Below are positions 41,801 through 49,626 of a stretch of 64,000 nucleotides of DNA, in pieces. Position numbers and translations under genes: made by a program. Under the pieces are notes generated by a model. The model was not told the DNA's origin, searched no databases, and saw only the letters and a list, made by a program, of their open reading frames with translations. Origin of the DNA: Paenibacillus sabuli (GTDB taxonomy: Bacteria; Bacillota; Bacilli; Paenibacillales; Paenibacillaceae). The DNA is taken from positions 1-64,000 of the forward strand of contig NZ_JACXIZ010000041.1 of the NCBI RefSeq assembly GCF_014705605.1, given 5' to 3'. Every line of letters starts with the position of its first letter. The stretch's first letter is position 1.

Positions 41801-42766
41801 TCGTCCCACTTCCCATTCCCCTTCCTCTGCTTGACGATTCTCATTCTCATGTAAATGATAATGATTATCACCTCGGGGTACAATGGATCGATCCGAACCA
41901 ACCGATGGATATATCTGAACCTTGCCGCTCGGAAGGGTCTCGCCCTGCCTGAATTGCAGCGGCGATACCAGCGCATGCTTCTTGAACACGCGGCTGAAAT
42001 AATATTCGTCGCGGTAGCCCACCTCGGCGGCGATCTCGCGCAGCGAGGCGTCCGTACTGCGCAGGAGCCGAGTGGCGTGAGACATCCGCACATGAGTCAC
42101 ATAATCGAGCGTGCTCATCCCGAGCCGCTTGCGGAAGGCGCGGCTCAGATAGCTCGTGCTGCAGCCGAGCGCCTCCGCCAGCGCCTCGACGCTCAGCTCG
42201 TCGGCGTAGCGCAGCTGGATCCACTGCATCGCCTGGGCGACCACATCTCCCCCGGCCGCCGCGGACGCGGCATCGAGCTGCCGGATCAGCTCGCCGACGA
42301 ACTGGTACAGCGCCCCCTTCGCCTGCAGCCGGCCGAGCCGGCTCTCCAACTGCCAGCAGCGGTGCATCTGCAGGGCGGTCGCATGCAGGGTCAGCGGCTC
42401 CGGCGGCGACAGGCCGTACGCCAGCTTGAACGGATCCCCGCCCTCCAGCAAGCGATCCAGGCCGCGGCCGTATGGCGGCACCAGCGCTGCTTTGTACAAG
42501 ATCAAGTAATACTCGAGCCGCTGCTCGGCGTGTGTGATCTCAACCAGAGCACCCTTGCCGCCGTGCAGCACGTGGAAGCGGCGCACCGCATGCTCGATGC
42601 CGTCCAGAGCCAGCCTGCCGGAGCCCCGCACGAGCAGAATAAATGCGCTTGCCGGCAGGCGATAGCGCTGCAGCGGGACGTCCGCCGCATCCGCATGGCC
42701 ATGCCGGACGTCGAGCAGACGCACGTCCGCCTCCGACCAGATGAATACATGCTCCTTCCACTCCAC
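40712..42766 (-). CDS. AraC-family regulator reading in frame into a siderophore-binding protein
   Basis: One uninterrupted 684-codon frame. Residues 1-285 are an AraC protein with a cupin-like sensor and double HTH (LSVEALAEALGCSTSYLSRA, EIAAEVGYRDEYYFSRVFK). No stop follows the HTH. After about 40 further residues the frame enters a complete lipoprotein signal and an FeuA/FepB-type binding domain (about 390-684). In Bacillus, Btr/YbbB is a known AraC protein fused to a siderophore-binding domain, but it has no lipoprotein signal in the middle. The GTG at 42766 has GAGGTG upstream. Either this is a real fusion, or two genes whose separating stop is absent; the Fur box at 41856 argues for an internal promoter. 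Confidence 0.75.
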   Translation of the reverse strand: MEWKEHVFIWSEADVRLLDVRHGHADAADVPLQRYRLPASAFILLVRGSGRLALDGIEHAVRRFHVLHGGKGALVEITHAEQRLEYYLILYKAALVPPYGRGLDRLLEGGDPFKLAYGLSPPEPLTLHATALQMHRCWQLESRLGRLQAKGALYQFVGELIRQLDAASAAAGGDVVAQAMQWIQLRYADELSVEALAEALGCSTSYLSRAFRKRLGMSTLDYVTHVRMSHATRLLRSTDASLREIAAEVGYRDEYYFSRVFKKHALVSPLQFRQGETLPSGKVQIYPSVGSDRSIVPRGDNHYHLHENENRQAEEGEWEVGRMYKPSTMAAMLLGMSLLFAACGAPAGNTAAPANETPSGNSAATGNEGATSGNAASRQGQQPSNGGAHAEQPQTRQVQHLMGTTDIPAQPQRIMVAGLEDIALALEVPLAQASVPTGHYLYETLEGQGVEIIADVGDTLNYEAILQGSPELIIASDLAVYEQDIYDQLSKIAPTIVYARGDWRSSIVELGEALGRQEQAQRVVQQYADKLGQASAAIKQAGNSGSTVAAIRPSIKEVQVFYPWFVYTELLYSELGLEVSPAIAARMEDAEEGTWGEIAALETFPELTADHLFVVVGSSYSTAEQYEEELRGMAEVEELEIWKRHPAVKQEQVYMVSARHWMLNGPTADAMKIDDVVRALTGAQ
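41856..41870 (-). promoter_or_regulatory. Fur box (perfect 7-1-7 palindrome)
   Basis: TGATAATCATTATCA on the complement strand is an exact match to the Bacillus 7-1-7 Fur motif (TGATAATnATTATCA). Further Fur-like hexamers (GAGAAT, GAGAATC) continue on the gene side. It lies 56 bp before the lipoprotein start at 41800 and inside the long AraC-binding-protein frame, which reads it as codons. Confidence 0.88.
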
Positions 42767-42846
42767 CTTGCTTCACCTCGCATCCGCATACGTCTATCGT
42801 CTCAGTATACGGTCCGGCGGAGCAATATGCCAAGTGCCTGGCCACG

Positions 42847-43902
42847 TCAATCGTACGTCAGCACCACCTGAATGACCGCGTCCGGACGCGTATCGATCTG
42901 CGCATACGCATCGGCGATCTCGCCATACGGCACCCGATGCGTGATCAGCGCCTCGAGCGGCAGCTCGCCGAGCAGCTCGAGGCAAGCCTGCGTCTTGCGC
43001 GCCTGTGTCCACATGCCCGCGATCGCCGGATCGGTGCCCCCCGTATGCGAGGAACGAAGGGCGACCCGATTGTGATGGTACTCCTCCGACAGATTCAGCG
43101 CCTCGCATTGGCCGGGGTACCAGCCGACCGTCGTCACCGTCGTATCGTAGCCCGCGATCCGGATGGCCTGCTGCAGCGCGCGCTGGCTGCCCGACGCCTC
43201 CAGCACCAGATCGGCGCCGCGGTTGTCCGTCAGTCCGCGCACCTCCAGGGCGACATCTCCCTCTCCGGCCGCATTGAAGACATGGTCGGCCCCGCCGGCC
43301 TTGGCCGCTTCCAGCCGGGCGGGAATGACATCGACGCCGATCGTCTGCCCGGCGCCCGAGCGCTTGACGAGCCGCAGGATGAGCTGGCCCATCACCCCGA
43401 GTCCGGAGACGACGACCGTATCGCCCAGCTTGATCCGGGAATCGAGCACGCTGTTGAAGGCGGTCAGCAGATTCGTCAGCAGCACCGCACGCTCCGGATT
43501 CACAGCTTCTGGCAGCTTGATTGCCGCGGAGGCCGCACACACGACCTCGCTCTGATGCGGCGCGTTCACGTAGACGAGATCGCCCCTGCGCAGCGCATTC
43601 GCGTCCGCGCCCGTTTCGACGACCTCGCCGACGCACGCGTAGCCCATGTACCAGACCCCCGGCTCGCTGCTGCGGATCGGGTAGGTCCAGATCGCTGCCT
43701 CCCCGCCTTCCTCGAACAGGCCGGTTCGAGGATTTTTGCGGCGCCTGAAGAATGGCGCCTGACCGCGGTATACCTGCATTTCCGTGCCGTGGCTGATGCC
43801 GCTGTACAGCGTCCGCACCCGCACTTCCTCCGGGCCGACGGCCCGGCTCGGCTCGTTTGCGATTTTGATGCGCTTCGGTCCCTCATAGACCATAATTTTC
43901 AT
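42847..43902 (-). CDS. Zinc-type (MDR) alcohol dehydrogenase-like protein
   Basis: A 351-residue medium-chain dehydrogenase. The N-terminal GroES-like domain has RTLYSGISHGTEMQVYRG. The NAD(P)-binding domain has DTVVVSGLGVMGQLILRLVK. The catalytic-zinc Cys normally found near residue 40 is replaced by Ser (YSGISHGTE), and the structural-zinc Cys cluster is absent, so this may be a non-zinc member acting on a sugar or polyol. The ATG at 43902 follows AGGGTG. It is divergent from an AraC gene (44079), and its promoter abuts the direct repeats at 43989. Confidence 0.88.
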   Translation of the reverse strand: MKIMVYEGPKRIKIANEPSRAVGPEEVRVRTLYSGISHGTEMQVYRGQAPFFRRRKNPRTGLFEEGGEAAIWTYPIRSSEPGVWYMGYACVGEVVETGADANALRRGDLVYVNAPHQSEVVCAASAAIKLPEAVNPERAVLLTNLLTAFNSVLDSRIKLGDTVVVSGLGVMGQLILRLVKRSGAGQTIGVDVIPARLEAAKAGGADHVFNAAGEGDVALEVRGLTDNRGADLVLEASGSQRALQQAIRIAGYDTTVTTVGWYPGQCEALNLSEEYHHNRVALRSSHTGGTDPAIAGMWTQARKTQACLELLGELPLEALITHRVPYGEIADAYAQIDTRPDAVIQVVLTYD

Positions 43903-43959
43903 GTTCATCACCCTGACTTTTGTGGTTTCGGCATTCCGGGAAGCTTCCGCGTGTCTTTT

Positions 43960-43988
43960 ATTATACGGAGCGTGTCTGATCTTCGGAA
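43960..43988 (-). promoter_or_regulatory. Promoter of the MDR dehydrogenase gene
   Basis: On the complement strand -10 TATAAT (43960-43965), a 17-bp spacer and a weak -35 TTCCGA (43983-43988). The weak -35 directly touches the AraC-type repeats at 43989, the layout of an activator-dependent promoter. Confidence 0.6.
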
Positions 43989-44030
43989 TGCAACTTTGGG
44001 TGATGAACTTGCATTTTTGTGTGGTGAACT
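43989..44030. promoter_or_regulatory. AraC-type operator: two tandem 21-bp direct repeats
   Basis: Two adjacent 21-bp units (43989-44009 and 44010-44030) both start TGCA, contain TTTG and end TGAACT; 17 of 21 positions agree. A 21-bp spacing is two helical turns, as in classic AraC half-site pairs. The repeats abut the -35 of the dehydrogenase promoter and lie 48 bp before the AraC start (44079). Confidence 0.7.
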
Positions 44031-44078
44031 CTACACTAGGCCTGTATTGCAAGTGAATGTCCGAGAGGGGGGGAGGGA

Positions 44079-44945
44079 TTGCGAATTGAATGCAATCACG
44101 CACCGGATGCCGCAGCAGAGGCGGATCTGTTCTACTGCGGCTATGAGGACTGCGCGCCCGATTTTTCACTCGGGCCGAATGTCCGGGACTGCTACCTGCT
44201 GCACTATGTGGAGAAAGGCAGGGGACATTACAAGATTGGCGATGCCGAATACCCGCTGGAGGCGGGCGAGCTGTTTGTCATTTACCCCGGCGAGGTCGTC
44301 TATTACTGGACGGAGCGTGACGATCCCTGGTCTTTTTGCTGGTTCGCGTTCGATGGCAGCGGCGCTGCCGGGCTGCTGGAGCGAGCCGGACTTGGCCGGG
44401 ATCGCCCGACACTGCGGCTGCGGGACGGCCGGATGCTCTCGTCCTGCGTCACCGGCATGATCGCCGCCGTCTCGGAACGGCCGTACGGCTATGAGACCGA
44501 GGTGCGGGGCCGGCTATACCTGGCGCTGGCGGAGCTGGAGCGCGCCTACCGGGACGCGCAGCCGGGCACCGCGGCGACCGCCAAGCCGGCCGAGACCTAT
44601 GCGCGCGAGGCGCTGCGCTACATGGCGTTCCATTATTCCGAGCCGGTGTCGGTGCGCGAGGTCGCAGCCTACGTCGGCTTGGAACGCACCTATTTCGCCA
44701 AGCTGTTCAAGACGGTCTGCGGGCGCTCGCCCAAAGCGCATCTGATCGCACTGCGGATCGACAAGGCCTGCACGCTGCTGCGCACGACCGCCCTCCCGGT
44801 GAGCGAGATCGGACGGTGCGTCGGGATCGACGACGATTACTACTTCTCCCGCCTCTTCAAGCGCGTAACGGGCCAGTCCCCCTCCGCGTACCGGCGCATC
44901 GCAGCAAAAAACCTTCCCTCCACCTCAGGTGGAAGGAAGGAATAA
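44079..44945 (+). CDS. AraC-family transcriptional regulator
   Basis: A 288-residue protein. The cupin sensor reads RDCYLLHYVEKGRGHYKIGD, then GELFVIYPGEVVYYWTERDD. The double HTH is at 190-275 (VREVAAYVGLERTYFAKLFK, EIGRCVGIDDDYYFSRLFKR). The only start in reach is the TTG at 44079, after a G-rich AGGGGGGGAGGG run. The last codons read through the stem of the terminator at 44905, so the C-terminal residues come from hairpin DNA. It probably activates the divergent dehydrogenase through the direct repeats at 43989. Confidence 0.87.
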   Translation: MRIECNHAPDAAAEADLFYCGYEDCAPDFSLGPNVRDCYLLHYVEKGRGHYKIGDAEYPLEAGELFVIYPGEVVYYWTERDDPWSFCWFAFDGSGAAGLLERAGLGRDRPTLRLRDGRMLSSCVTGMIAAVSERPYGYETEVRGRLYLALAELERAYRDAQPGTAATAKPAETYAREALRYMAFHYSEPVSVREVAAYVGLERTYFAKLFKTVCGRSPKAHLIALRIDKACTLLRTTALPVSEIGRCVGIDDDYYFSRLFKRVTGQSPSAYRRIAAKNLPSTSGGRKE

Positions 44946-44946
44946 A
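44905..44946 (-). terminator. Intrinsic terminator of the decayed transporter-glycosidase operon
   Basis: On the complement strand a 13-bp near-perfect stem (44928-44940 with 44912-44924) around TGA is followed by six T. It lies just after the old glycosidase stop (44949). It is shared with the 3' coding end of the AraC gene on the other strand. Confidence 0.75.
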
Positions 44947-44948
44947 AA

Positions 44949-45590
44949 TCAGATGATGTGCGGTTTGCCGTCTTGCCAACGCAGCTTGACGTGCGAGAGG
45001 TACCACGTTTTGCCCTTATCGTTGTTGCCCTGGTAGAACAGACACGTCTGCCCGTCGTCGTCCGTGAACACGAACGGATGGCCCGACTCCGCTTCGTTCC
45101 AGCTGCCCGCACCCCATTGGGCAGGAACGGCTCCTGGAACAGCCGCGACCAGCGGATGCCGTCGTCGCTGACCGCGCAGCCGATCTGCTGCGGCCGTTGT
45201 TCCATGCGCCGGTCGGTCGAAATACCGGATTGGTCGGATTTTTGCGGAAGGTCACGCCGCAAGGAGAGCGGCAGCACGATTTTCGCGACCAGCCGCCATT
45301 CCTTGCAGCCGTCGATCCGCGCCGATTCGACCACTTCCTCGGGGATGTTCTGAAAGAAGGTGCGCATCACCAGCATGTTGAACACGCTGACCAGATTGAG
45401 CAGCCAGACTGCCCCGAACGTATTGATGACGTGAAAAAACTTGAACGCGAGAAAGGTCCGCCGGCCAGACTGTATTGCTTGAAACCAGCCCGAACATCGC
45501 GCCGTACTTGAACAAAAGAAACTACAGCAGGAAGGGGGCGAACATCACCATCAGCGGAATGTTTTGGCGCAGCTTTTTTTTCCATTTCAT
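44949..45590 (-). pseudogene. Decayed lplB-lplC-glycosidase operon remnant
   Basis: Read on the complement from an ATG at 45590 (GAGAGGAG upstream), MKWKKKLRQNIPLMVMFAPF then LL is the start of an LplB-type sugar ABC permease, but a TAG stop follows in place of Trp. It continues FLLFKYGAMFGLV and, after frameshifts, reads FFHVINTFGAVWLLNLVSVF, then FFQNIPEEVVESARIDGCKE and KIVLPLSL. That is the EAA loop of an LplC-type permease with most of the gene missing. It then joins, again out of frame, a glycosidase end (NPTNPVF, AVSDDGIRWSRLFQEPFLPN, ESGHPFVFTDDDGQTCLFYQ, KTWYLSHVKLRWQDGKPHII) that resembles GH43-type enzymes. The region is too short and broken to encode any of the three proteins. Confidence 0.82.
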
Positions 45591-45763
45591 GTTGTGCGGC
45601 TCCTCTCTCATTCCAAACCATTGATTAAACCATTCGGTGCTTTGCGGCAGCGGCTAGCATACCCGGCAGCGCGGTTAAAATTCGCCGCATCAGCGAATGG
45701 GAATTGCAGCCGCTGTCCGCACATGGGAATCGCGCCGTCCGCGCATGCAGACGACGGTCGCAC

Positions 45764-48244
45764 TCAGCTCACGCGAATGACGACTGCGCTCAGCGCATCG
45801 AGCGTGACGGCACGCGGCGTCAGCACCAATCCGGATGGCCGGACAATCGCGTCCGTGCCCGCCGTCCCCGCGTCGACGAGCACCTCGCCGCGCGTCAAGT
45901 CCGTCTCCAGCGAGACCGTGCGCGTGCGGGTATCGGCATTGACGAAGACATAATAGCAGGCAGGCAGCACCGGCGATTCGGTGTGATTCGGCACGGCGGA
46001 CCCAGGCGGCGCCTCGCAGCGATAGGCGATCAGCAGGTCCTCCTCGCCGATCTCCGGGGCGACGAGCCGCGTCACGCACCGGTCGACCTCGGCTCGGCTG
46101 CGCAGGCGGAAGACCGGCGAAGCGCGGCGCAGCCGGATCAGGCCGCGCGTGTAAGCGAGGGTGCGCGCGCATTCCGGATAGGCGCTCGCATCCGTCGCCC
46201 GGTCCCACTCGAAGCGGTTGACCGCGTCGGAGGCATTGTAGGAATTGTGCACGAAGTACCCGAGCGTGCGGCCCTGCCGATTGTGCAGCCGGTGCGTGTG
46301 CGCAGGCGGCCGCCCGGCCCCGCGCCAGCGCTTGGTCCGGCCGTACTCCTGACCCGCATGCAGGAATGCCGTGCCCTGGCTCGTGAAGAGCAGCACCTGA
46401 CCGAGCCGGATGCGGCGCTGGATCTCGCGCGCGCCGGCCGGGTCGTCCGGGTCCAGGTGCAGCGTCAGGGCGATCACGTCGTGCAGCGTCAGATTGTCAT
46501 GCGCCTCGATGTAATGCACCATGTCGCCCGGCGCATCGGCGGGCGTATTGTACGGCTGCGCCTTCAGATTGCGCAGCAGCGTGTCGACGCTGCGCGGTCC
46601 GCCGGTCAGGAAGCGCGGCTCGCCCTCGCTGCCGAAGCCGGCCTTGAGCTCGTCGCGCAGCTCGTCGGCGAATACGCCGACCGCGTCCGTCTTGTCCATC
46701 CAATCCTGATCCGCTGCCAGCCCGGCGAGCTCGGGCTCGGCCAGATCGCCGGAGAACGTCCGCCAGCCCTCGCCGATGAACAGCGGCTGCGGGTGCAGGC
46801 TCGCCGCGACGTCATAGGCGCGCTGCAGCGCCGGGTATGTAGCATCGCCCATCATGTCCCAGCGCATGCCGTCGATCTTGTATTCGCGGAACCAGTACGC
46901 GACCGAGTCGAGCATCAGCTTCTCGGCCATCCGGTGATTGGTCGCCAGGTTGTTGCCGAAGCCGCCGAGCAGCTTGCCCTGCTCGGTCTGATAGAAGTAA
47001 TAGTCCGGCACGATGTCGCTCAGCAGCTGATGCCGCGCCATATGCGTATAGACGACATCGAGGATGACGCCCATGCCCGCCTCGTGGATCGCGGCGATCA
47101 GCGCCTTGAGCTCGCGGATGCGCAGCTCGGGGTCGCCGGGATCTGCGCTGTAAGCGCCGTCGGGCGCGAAGTAGCCGTGCGGGTCGTAGCCCCAATTGTA
47201 TCGGTTGCCCGCGACCGCGTATTCGAGCTCGCGCTCGCCCATCTCCGTCTCGTCGCCATAGTACCAGGCCATCACCGGCAGCAGTTGGACGTGGGTGACG
47301 CCGAGGCTGCGGATGTAGTCCAGCCGCTCCGCGAATGCGCCGAAGGTGCCCCATCTGGCGCCGAGCTCGCCCTCGATCGCCGGATCGGACGTGAAGTCGC
47401 GCACATGCACCTCATAGATCACCGCGTCCTCCCGGCTCTCATAGCCGTCAATCTGCGACCAGCCCAGTCCCCCCTCCGGGTCGGTGCCGGCCAGCTCGAC
47501 GATCGCCGCCTTGCCGGCCGCGTCCTTGTCCCGGCCGAGCGGCACGCCCGACGGACTGGTGCGAAACGGCGCCATCGACTTCGCATACGGATCGAGCACG
47601 CGGCGCATCTGCCGCCCGTGCAACACCTCGTATTGGTAATAGTAGCCGCGCAGGTCTTCCGTTCCGAGCGCTTCCGGCGCCGCCTCTGCCGTCCATACCC
47701 CGCGATCGACTCGTCGCATCGGCAGCGCGCCGATGCGGCGCTCCGGGTTCGCCCGGTCGTAAAAGACCGCCGTCGCCGCCGTCGCCGTCGGCGCCCACAG
47801 CTTGAGCGTCGCGGAGCCGCCCGCATACACCGCGCCCAGATCGTCGCCATCGTAGGCAAAAAGCGCGTCGAGCACCGCCCAGCCCGCACCCTCCAGCGCC
47901 GCCGGCGACTCGCCGGCGTGCCAGGCGATCAGCTGCTTGCGCCGCATCGCGTCTACGAAGACAAACGCCACCTCCGTTCGCGCTTGCAGCGTCAACGCCA
48001 GGTTGGCGCCGTTCTTCTCGCCGCCTGCGCCGTAATTCTCGTGCCAGCTCGCGCCGGCCGTGGCCTTGTATTCATAGCGTCCCGCCGCGAGCGACAGGCG
48101 CAGCACATACGTGCGATTGCCGACCGGTCGCATCCGCATCGTCTCGTCGCCCGGCGTCCAGTCTGCAGCCTGCCCCGCTTGCTTTTGTAACGTTCCGGCG
48201 AGATAGATCGCCCGTTCATGCGCTTCCCTTTGAATCGTCTTCAC
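45764..48244 (-). CDS. pulA: Type I pullulanase (GH13, starch debranching)
   Basis: An 826-residue enzyme. It begins with an X25-like starch-associated domain (AIYLAGTLQKQAGQAADW, GRYEYKATAGASWHENYG) and a CBM48-type domain (LKLWAPTATAATAVFYDR). The GH13 barrel carries the type I pullulanase mark YNWGYDPHGYF, region II DGMRWDMMGD (nucleophile Asp), GEGWRTF with the acid Glu, and YIEAHDNLTLHD. There is no signal peptide, so it should act on alpha-1,6 branches of glycogen or imported dextrins in the cytoplasm. Region II has Trp and Met where Phe and Leu are more usual. The start is a GTG at 48244. No starch-operon neighbours are seen. Confidence 0.93.
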   Translation of the reverse strand: MKTIQREAHERAIYLAGTLQKQAGQAADWTPGDETMRMRPVGNRTYVLRLSLAAGRYEYKATAGASWHENYGAGGEKNGANLALTLQARTEVAFVFVDAMRRKQLIAWHAGESPAALEGAGWAVLDALFAYDGDDLGAVYAGGSATLKLWAPTATAATAVFYDRANPERRIGALPMRRVDRGVWTAEAAPEALGTEDLRGYYYQYEVLHGRQMRRVLDPYAKSMAPFRTSPSGVPLGRDKDAAGKAAIVELAGTDPEGGLGWSQIDGYESREDAVIYEVHVRDFTSDPAIEGELGARWGTFGAFAERLDYIRSLGVTHVQLLPVMAWYYGDETEMGERELEYAVAGNRYNWGYDPHGYFAPDGAYSADPGDPELRIRELKALIAAIHEAGMGVILDVVYTHMARHQLLSDIVPDYYFYQTEQGKLLGGFGNNLATNHRMAEKLMLDSVAYWFREYKIDGMRWDMMGDATYPALQRAYDVAASLHPQPLFIGEGWRTFSGDLAEPELAGLAADQDWMDKTDAVGVFADELRDELKAGFGSEGEPRFLTGGPRSVDTLLRNLKAQPYNTPADAPGDMVHYIEAHDNLTLHDVIALTLHLDPDDPAGAREIQRRIRLGQVLLFTSQGTAFLHAGQEYGRTKRWRGAGRPPAHTHRLHNRQGRTLGYFVHNSYNASDAVNRFEWDRATDASAYPECARTLAYTRGLIRLRRASPVFRLRSRAEVDRCVTRLVAPEIGEEDLLIAYRCEAPPGSAVPNHTESPVLPACYYVFVNADTRTRTVSLETDLTRGEVLVDAGTAGTDAIVRPSGLVLTPRAVTLDALSAVVIRVS

Positions 48245-48310
48245 AACCTTCGGCCTCGTATTTCCGTCGCCGGATGCATCTCCTTATTATATCGGAAGGT
48301 GACGGAATAG

Positions 48311-49435
48311 TTATACCTTTTTTGCCGCGCGGTATTGGCCCGGGGTCAGGCCGGTCCATTTTTTGAAGGCGTACTGGAAGGCGCTCGGCTCGGAAAAATG
48401 CAGCGCGTAGGCAATCTCGCCGATTGAATGCTGGCCGCGCCGCAAATAGTCGACAGCCAGCTCGGTGCGAATGCGGGAGGCCAGCTCATGGAAAGAAGTA
48501 CCCGAGCGGCTCAGCCGGTGCTGAAGCGTACGCGGCCGGAGCCCGAACGCCTCGGCCGTCTGCTGCAGCGTCGGATACGAGACGGGGAGCTGCCCCCGCA
48601 GCCACTGCGCGACCTGCTCCGCCAACGTCGCTTCGGGCGAGGACTGCTGCCGCGGCTCCGGGGACGGCGACGACTGCGCAGCATGCTGCCGCGAATCCAG
48701 AGCCTGCAACGACTGCGCGGGCTGCTGCCGCGAATCCAGGGCCTGCAACGGCTGCGCGGGCTGCTCCGACGTCTTCACCATGTCGCGGAATACCTCGAGC
48801 AGCTTCTCATCCGCGTACAGGACCGGCGCCCGCAGCAGACTCGTGTGGAATTGCAGCTCGTGCGCAGGCGCACCGAATACCGGCATCCGTCCGAATATTC
48901 GGACATGCGGCTCCACATTGTCGGGCGCCGCATGGGCGAATGCGACCTCGTCCAGCTCGATGATCCGATTGGCCAGCTGCCCGATCAGCCTGTACAGCGA
49001 GCACGCCATGTCCTCGGCGCAATGCCGGGCCAGTTGCCTCCGGCCCCCAGCCTCCAGGCGCAGTGTCGTCCGATCGCCCTGCACGCTCCAATCGATCGCG
49101 AAGCCGCTCCATACGACGTTGTTGTAACGCCGATAGGCGGACAGCGCGTGCTCGATCGTATCCGAATGCATCATGACATAGCCGAGCATCCCCAGATCTG
49201 CGAACTCCATCGTCTCGCCCTGATGCAATCCGAAATGCGCGTCCCCGGTATAGGCGATTGCCGCGAGCGTCAGCGCTTCAAAGGCCTCCCAGCTCATTCT
49301 CCCGTCCCGTTGCCGCAGCCGCTCCTCCTCAAAGCCGGCATAACGGCAGAAGGCCGCCGCGTCATGCCCCTTGCGGACGATTGTTTTTAAAATAGGCGCG
49401 ACCATCGTCAGCGCGATGCCTTCTCGTTTCACCAT
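48311..49435 (-). CDS. AraC-family regulator with arabinose-binding-like (OruR/ArgR-type) sensor
   Basis: A 374-residue protein. The N-terminal 190 residues match the sensor found in OruR/VqsM-type AraC proteins (SWEAFEALTLAAIAYTGDAH, DLGMLGYVMMHSDTIEHALS). A low-complexity linker then repeats a 13-residue unit with SLQALDSRQ or a close variant about three times. The C-terminal HTH is VSYPTLQQTAEAFGLRPRTL and EIAYALHFSEPSAFQYAFKK. The ATG at 49435 has GGGGAG only three bases upstream, so the adjacent GTG at 49432 is a real alternative. Divergent from a flavodoxin-fold quinone reductase. Confidence 0.83.
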   Translation of the reverse strand: MVKREGIALTMVAPILKTIVRKGHDAAAFCRYAGFEEERLRQRDGRMSWEAFEALTLAAIAYTGDAHFGLHQGETMEFADLGMLGYVMMHSDTIEHALSAYRRYNNVVWSGFAIDWSVQGDRTTLRLEAGGRRQLARHCAEDMACSLYRLIGQLANRIIELDEVAFAHAAPDNVEPHVRIFGRMPVFGAPAHELQFHTSLLRAPVLYADEKLLEVFRDMVKTSEQPAQPLQALDSRQQPAQSLQALDSRQHAAQSSPSPEPRQQSSPEATLAEQVAQWLRGQLPVSYPTLQQTAEAFGLRPRTLQHRLSRSGTSFHELASRIRTELAVDYLRRGQHSIGEIAYALHFSEPSAFQYAFKKWTGLTPGQYRAAKKV

Positions 49436-49564
49436 GCTCTCCCCTTTGCGCCAATTCGCAATTCGACTGCGCATTTCAGCATTCCCGTCATGCCCGCAGC
49501 ACGGTACACTAAGATCTAGTCCGAATGGCGCTTGCTTTATTATACCAGACGAATCCGCATACCG

Positions 49565-49590
49565 CGCCTGACGGACACGCCTGACGGACA
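49565..49590. repeat. Perfect 13-bp tandem direct repeat in a divergent promoter region
   Basis: CGCCTGACGGACA occurs twice head to tail (49565-49577 and 49578-49590), 37 bp before the flavodoxin-fold gene start (49627). A direct repeat here could be an operator for the AraC-type regulator, or a recent slippage duplication. Confidence 0.55.
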
Positions 49591-49626
49591 TATTCGAAGG
49601 TACACAAAAAAGGAGGAATCCCCGAC

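Noticed and set aside
42937-44460. + strand open frame (507 codons) overlapping dehydrogenase and AraC genes
   Set aside because: It crosses the divergent promoter region and two real genes; no motif and no ribosome site.
45704-48190. Long + strand open frame (828 codons)
   Set aside because: Shadow of pullulanase; high GC produces few stops in this frame.
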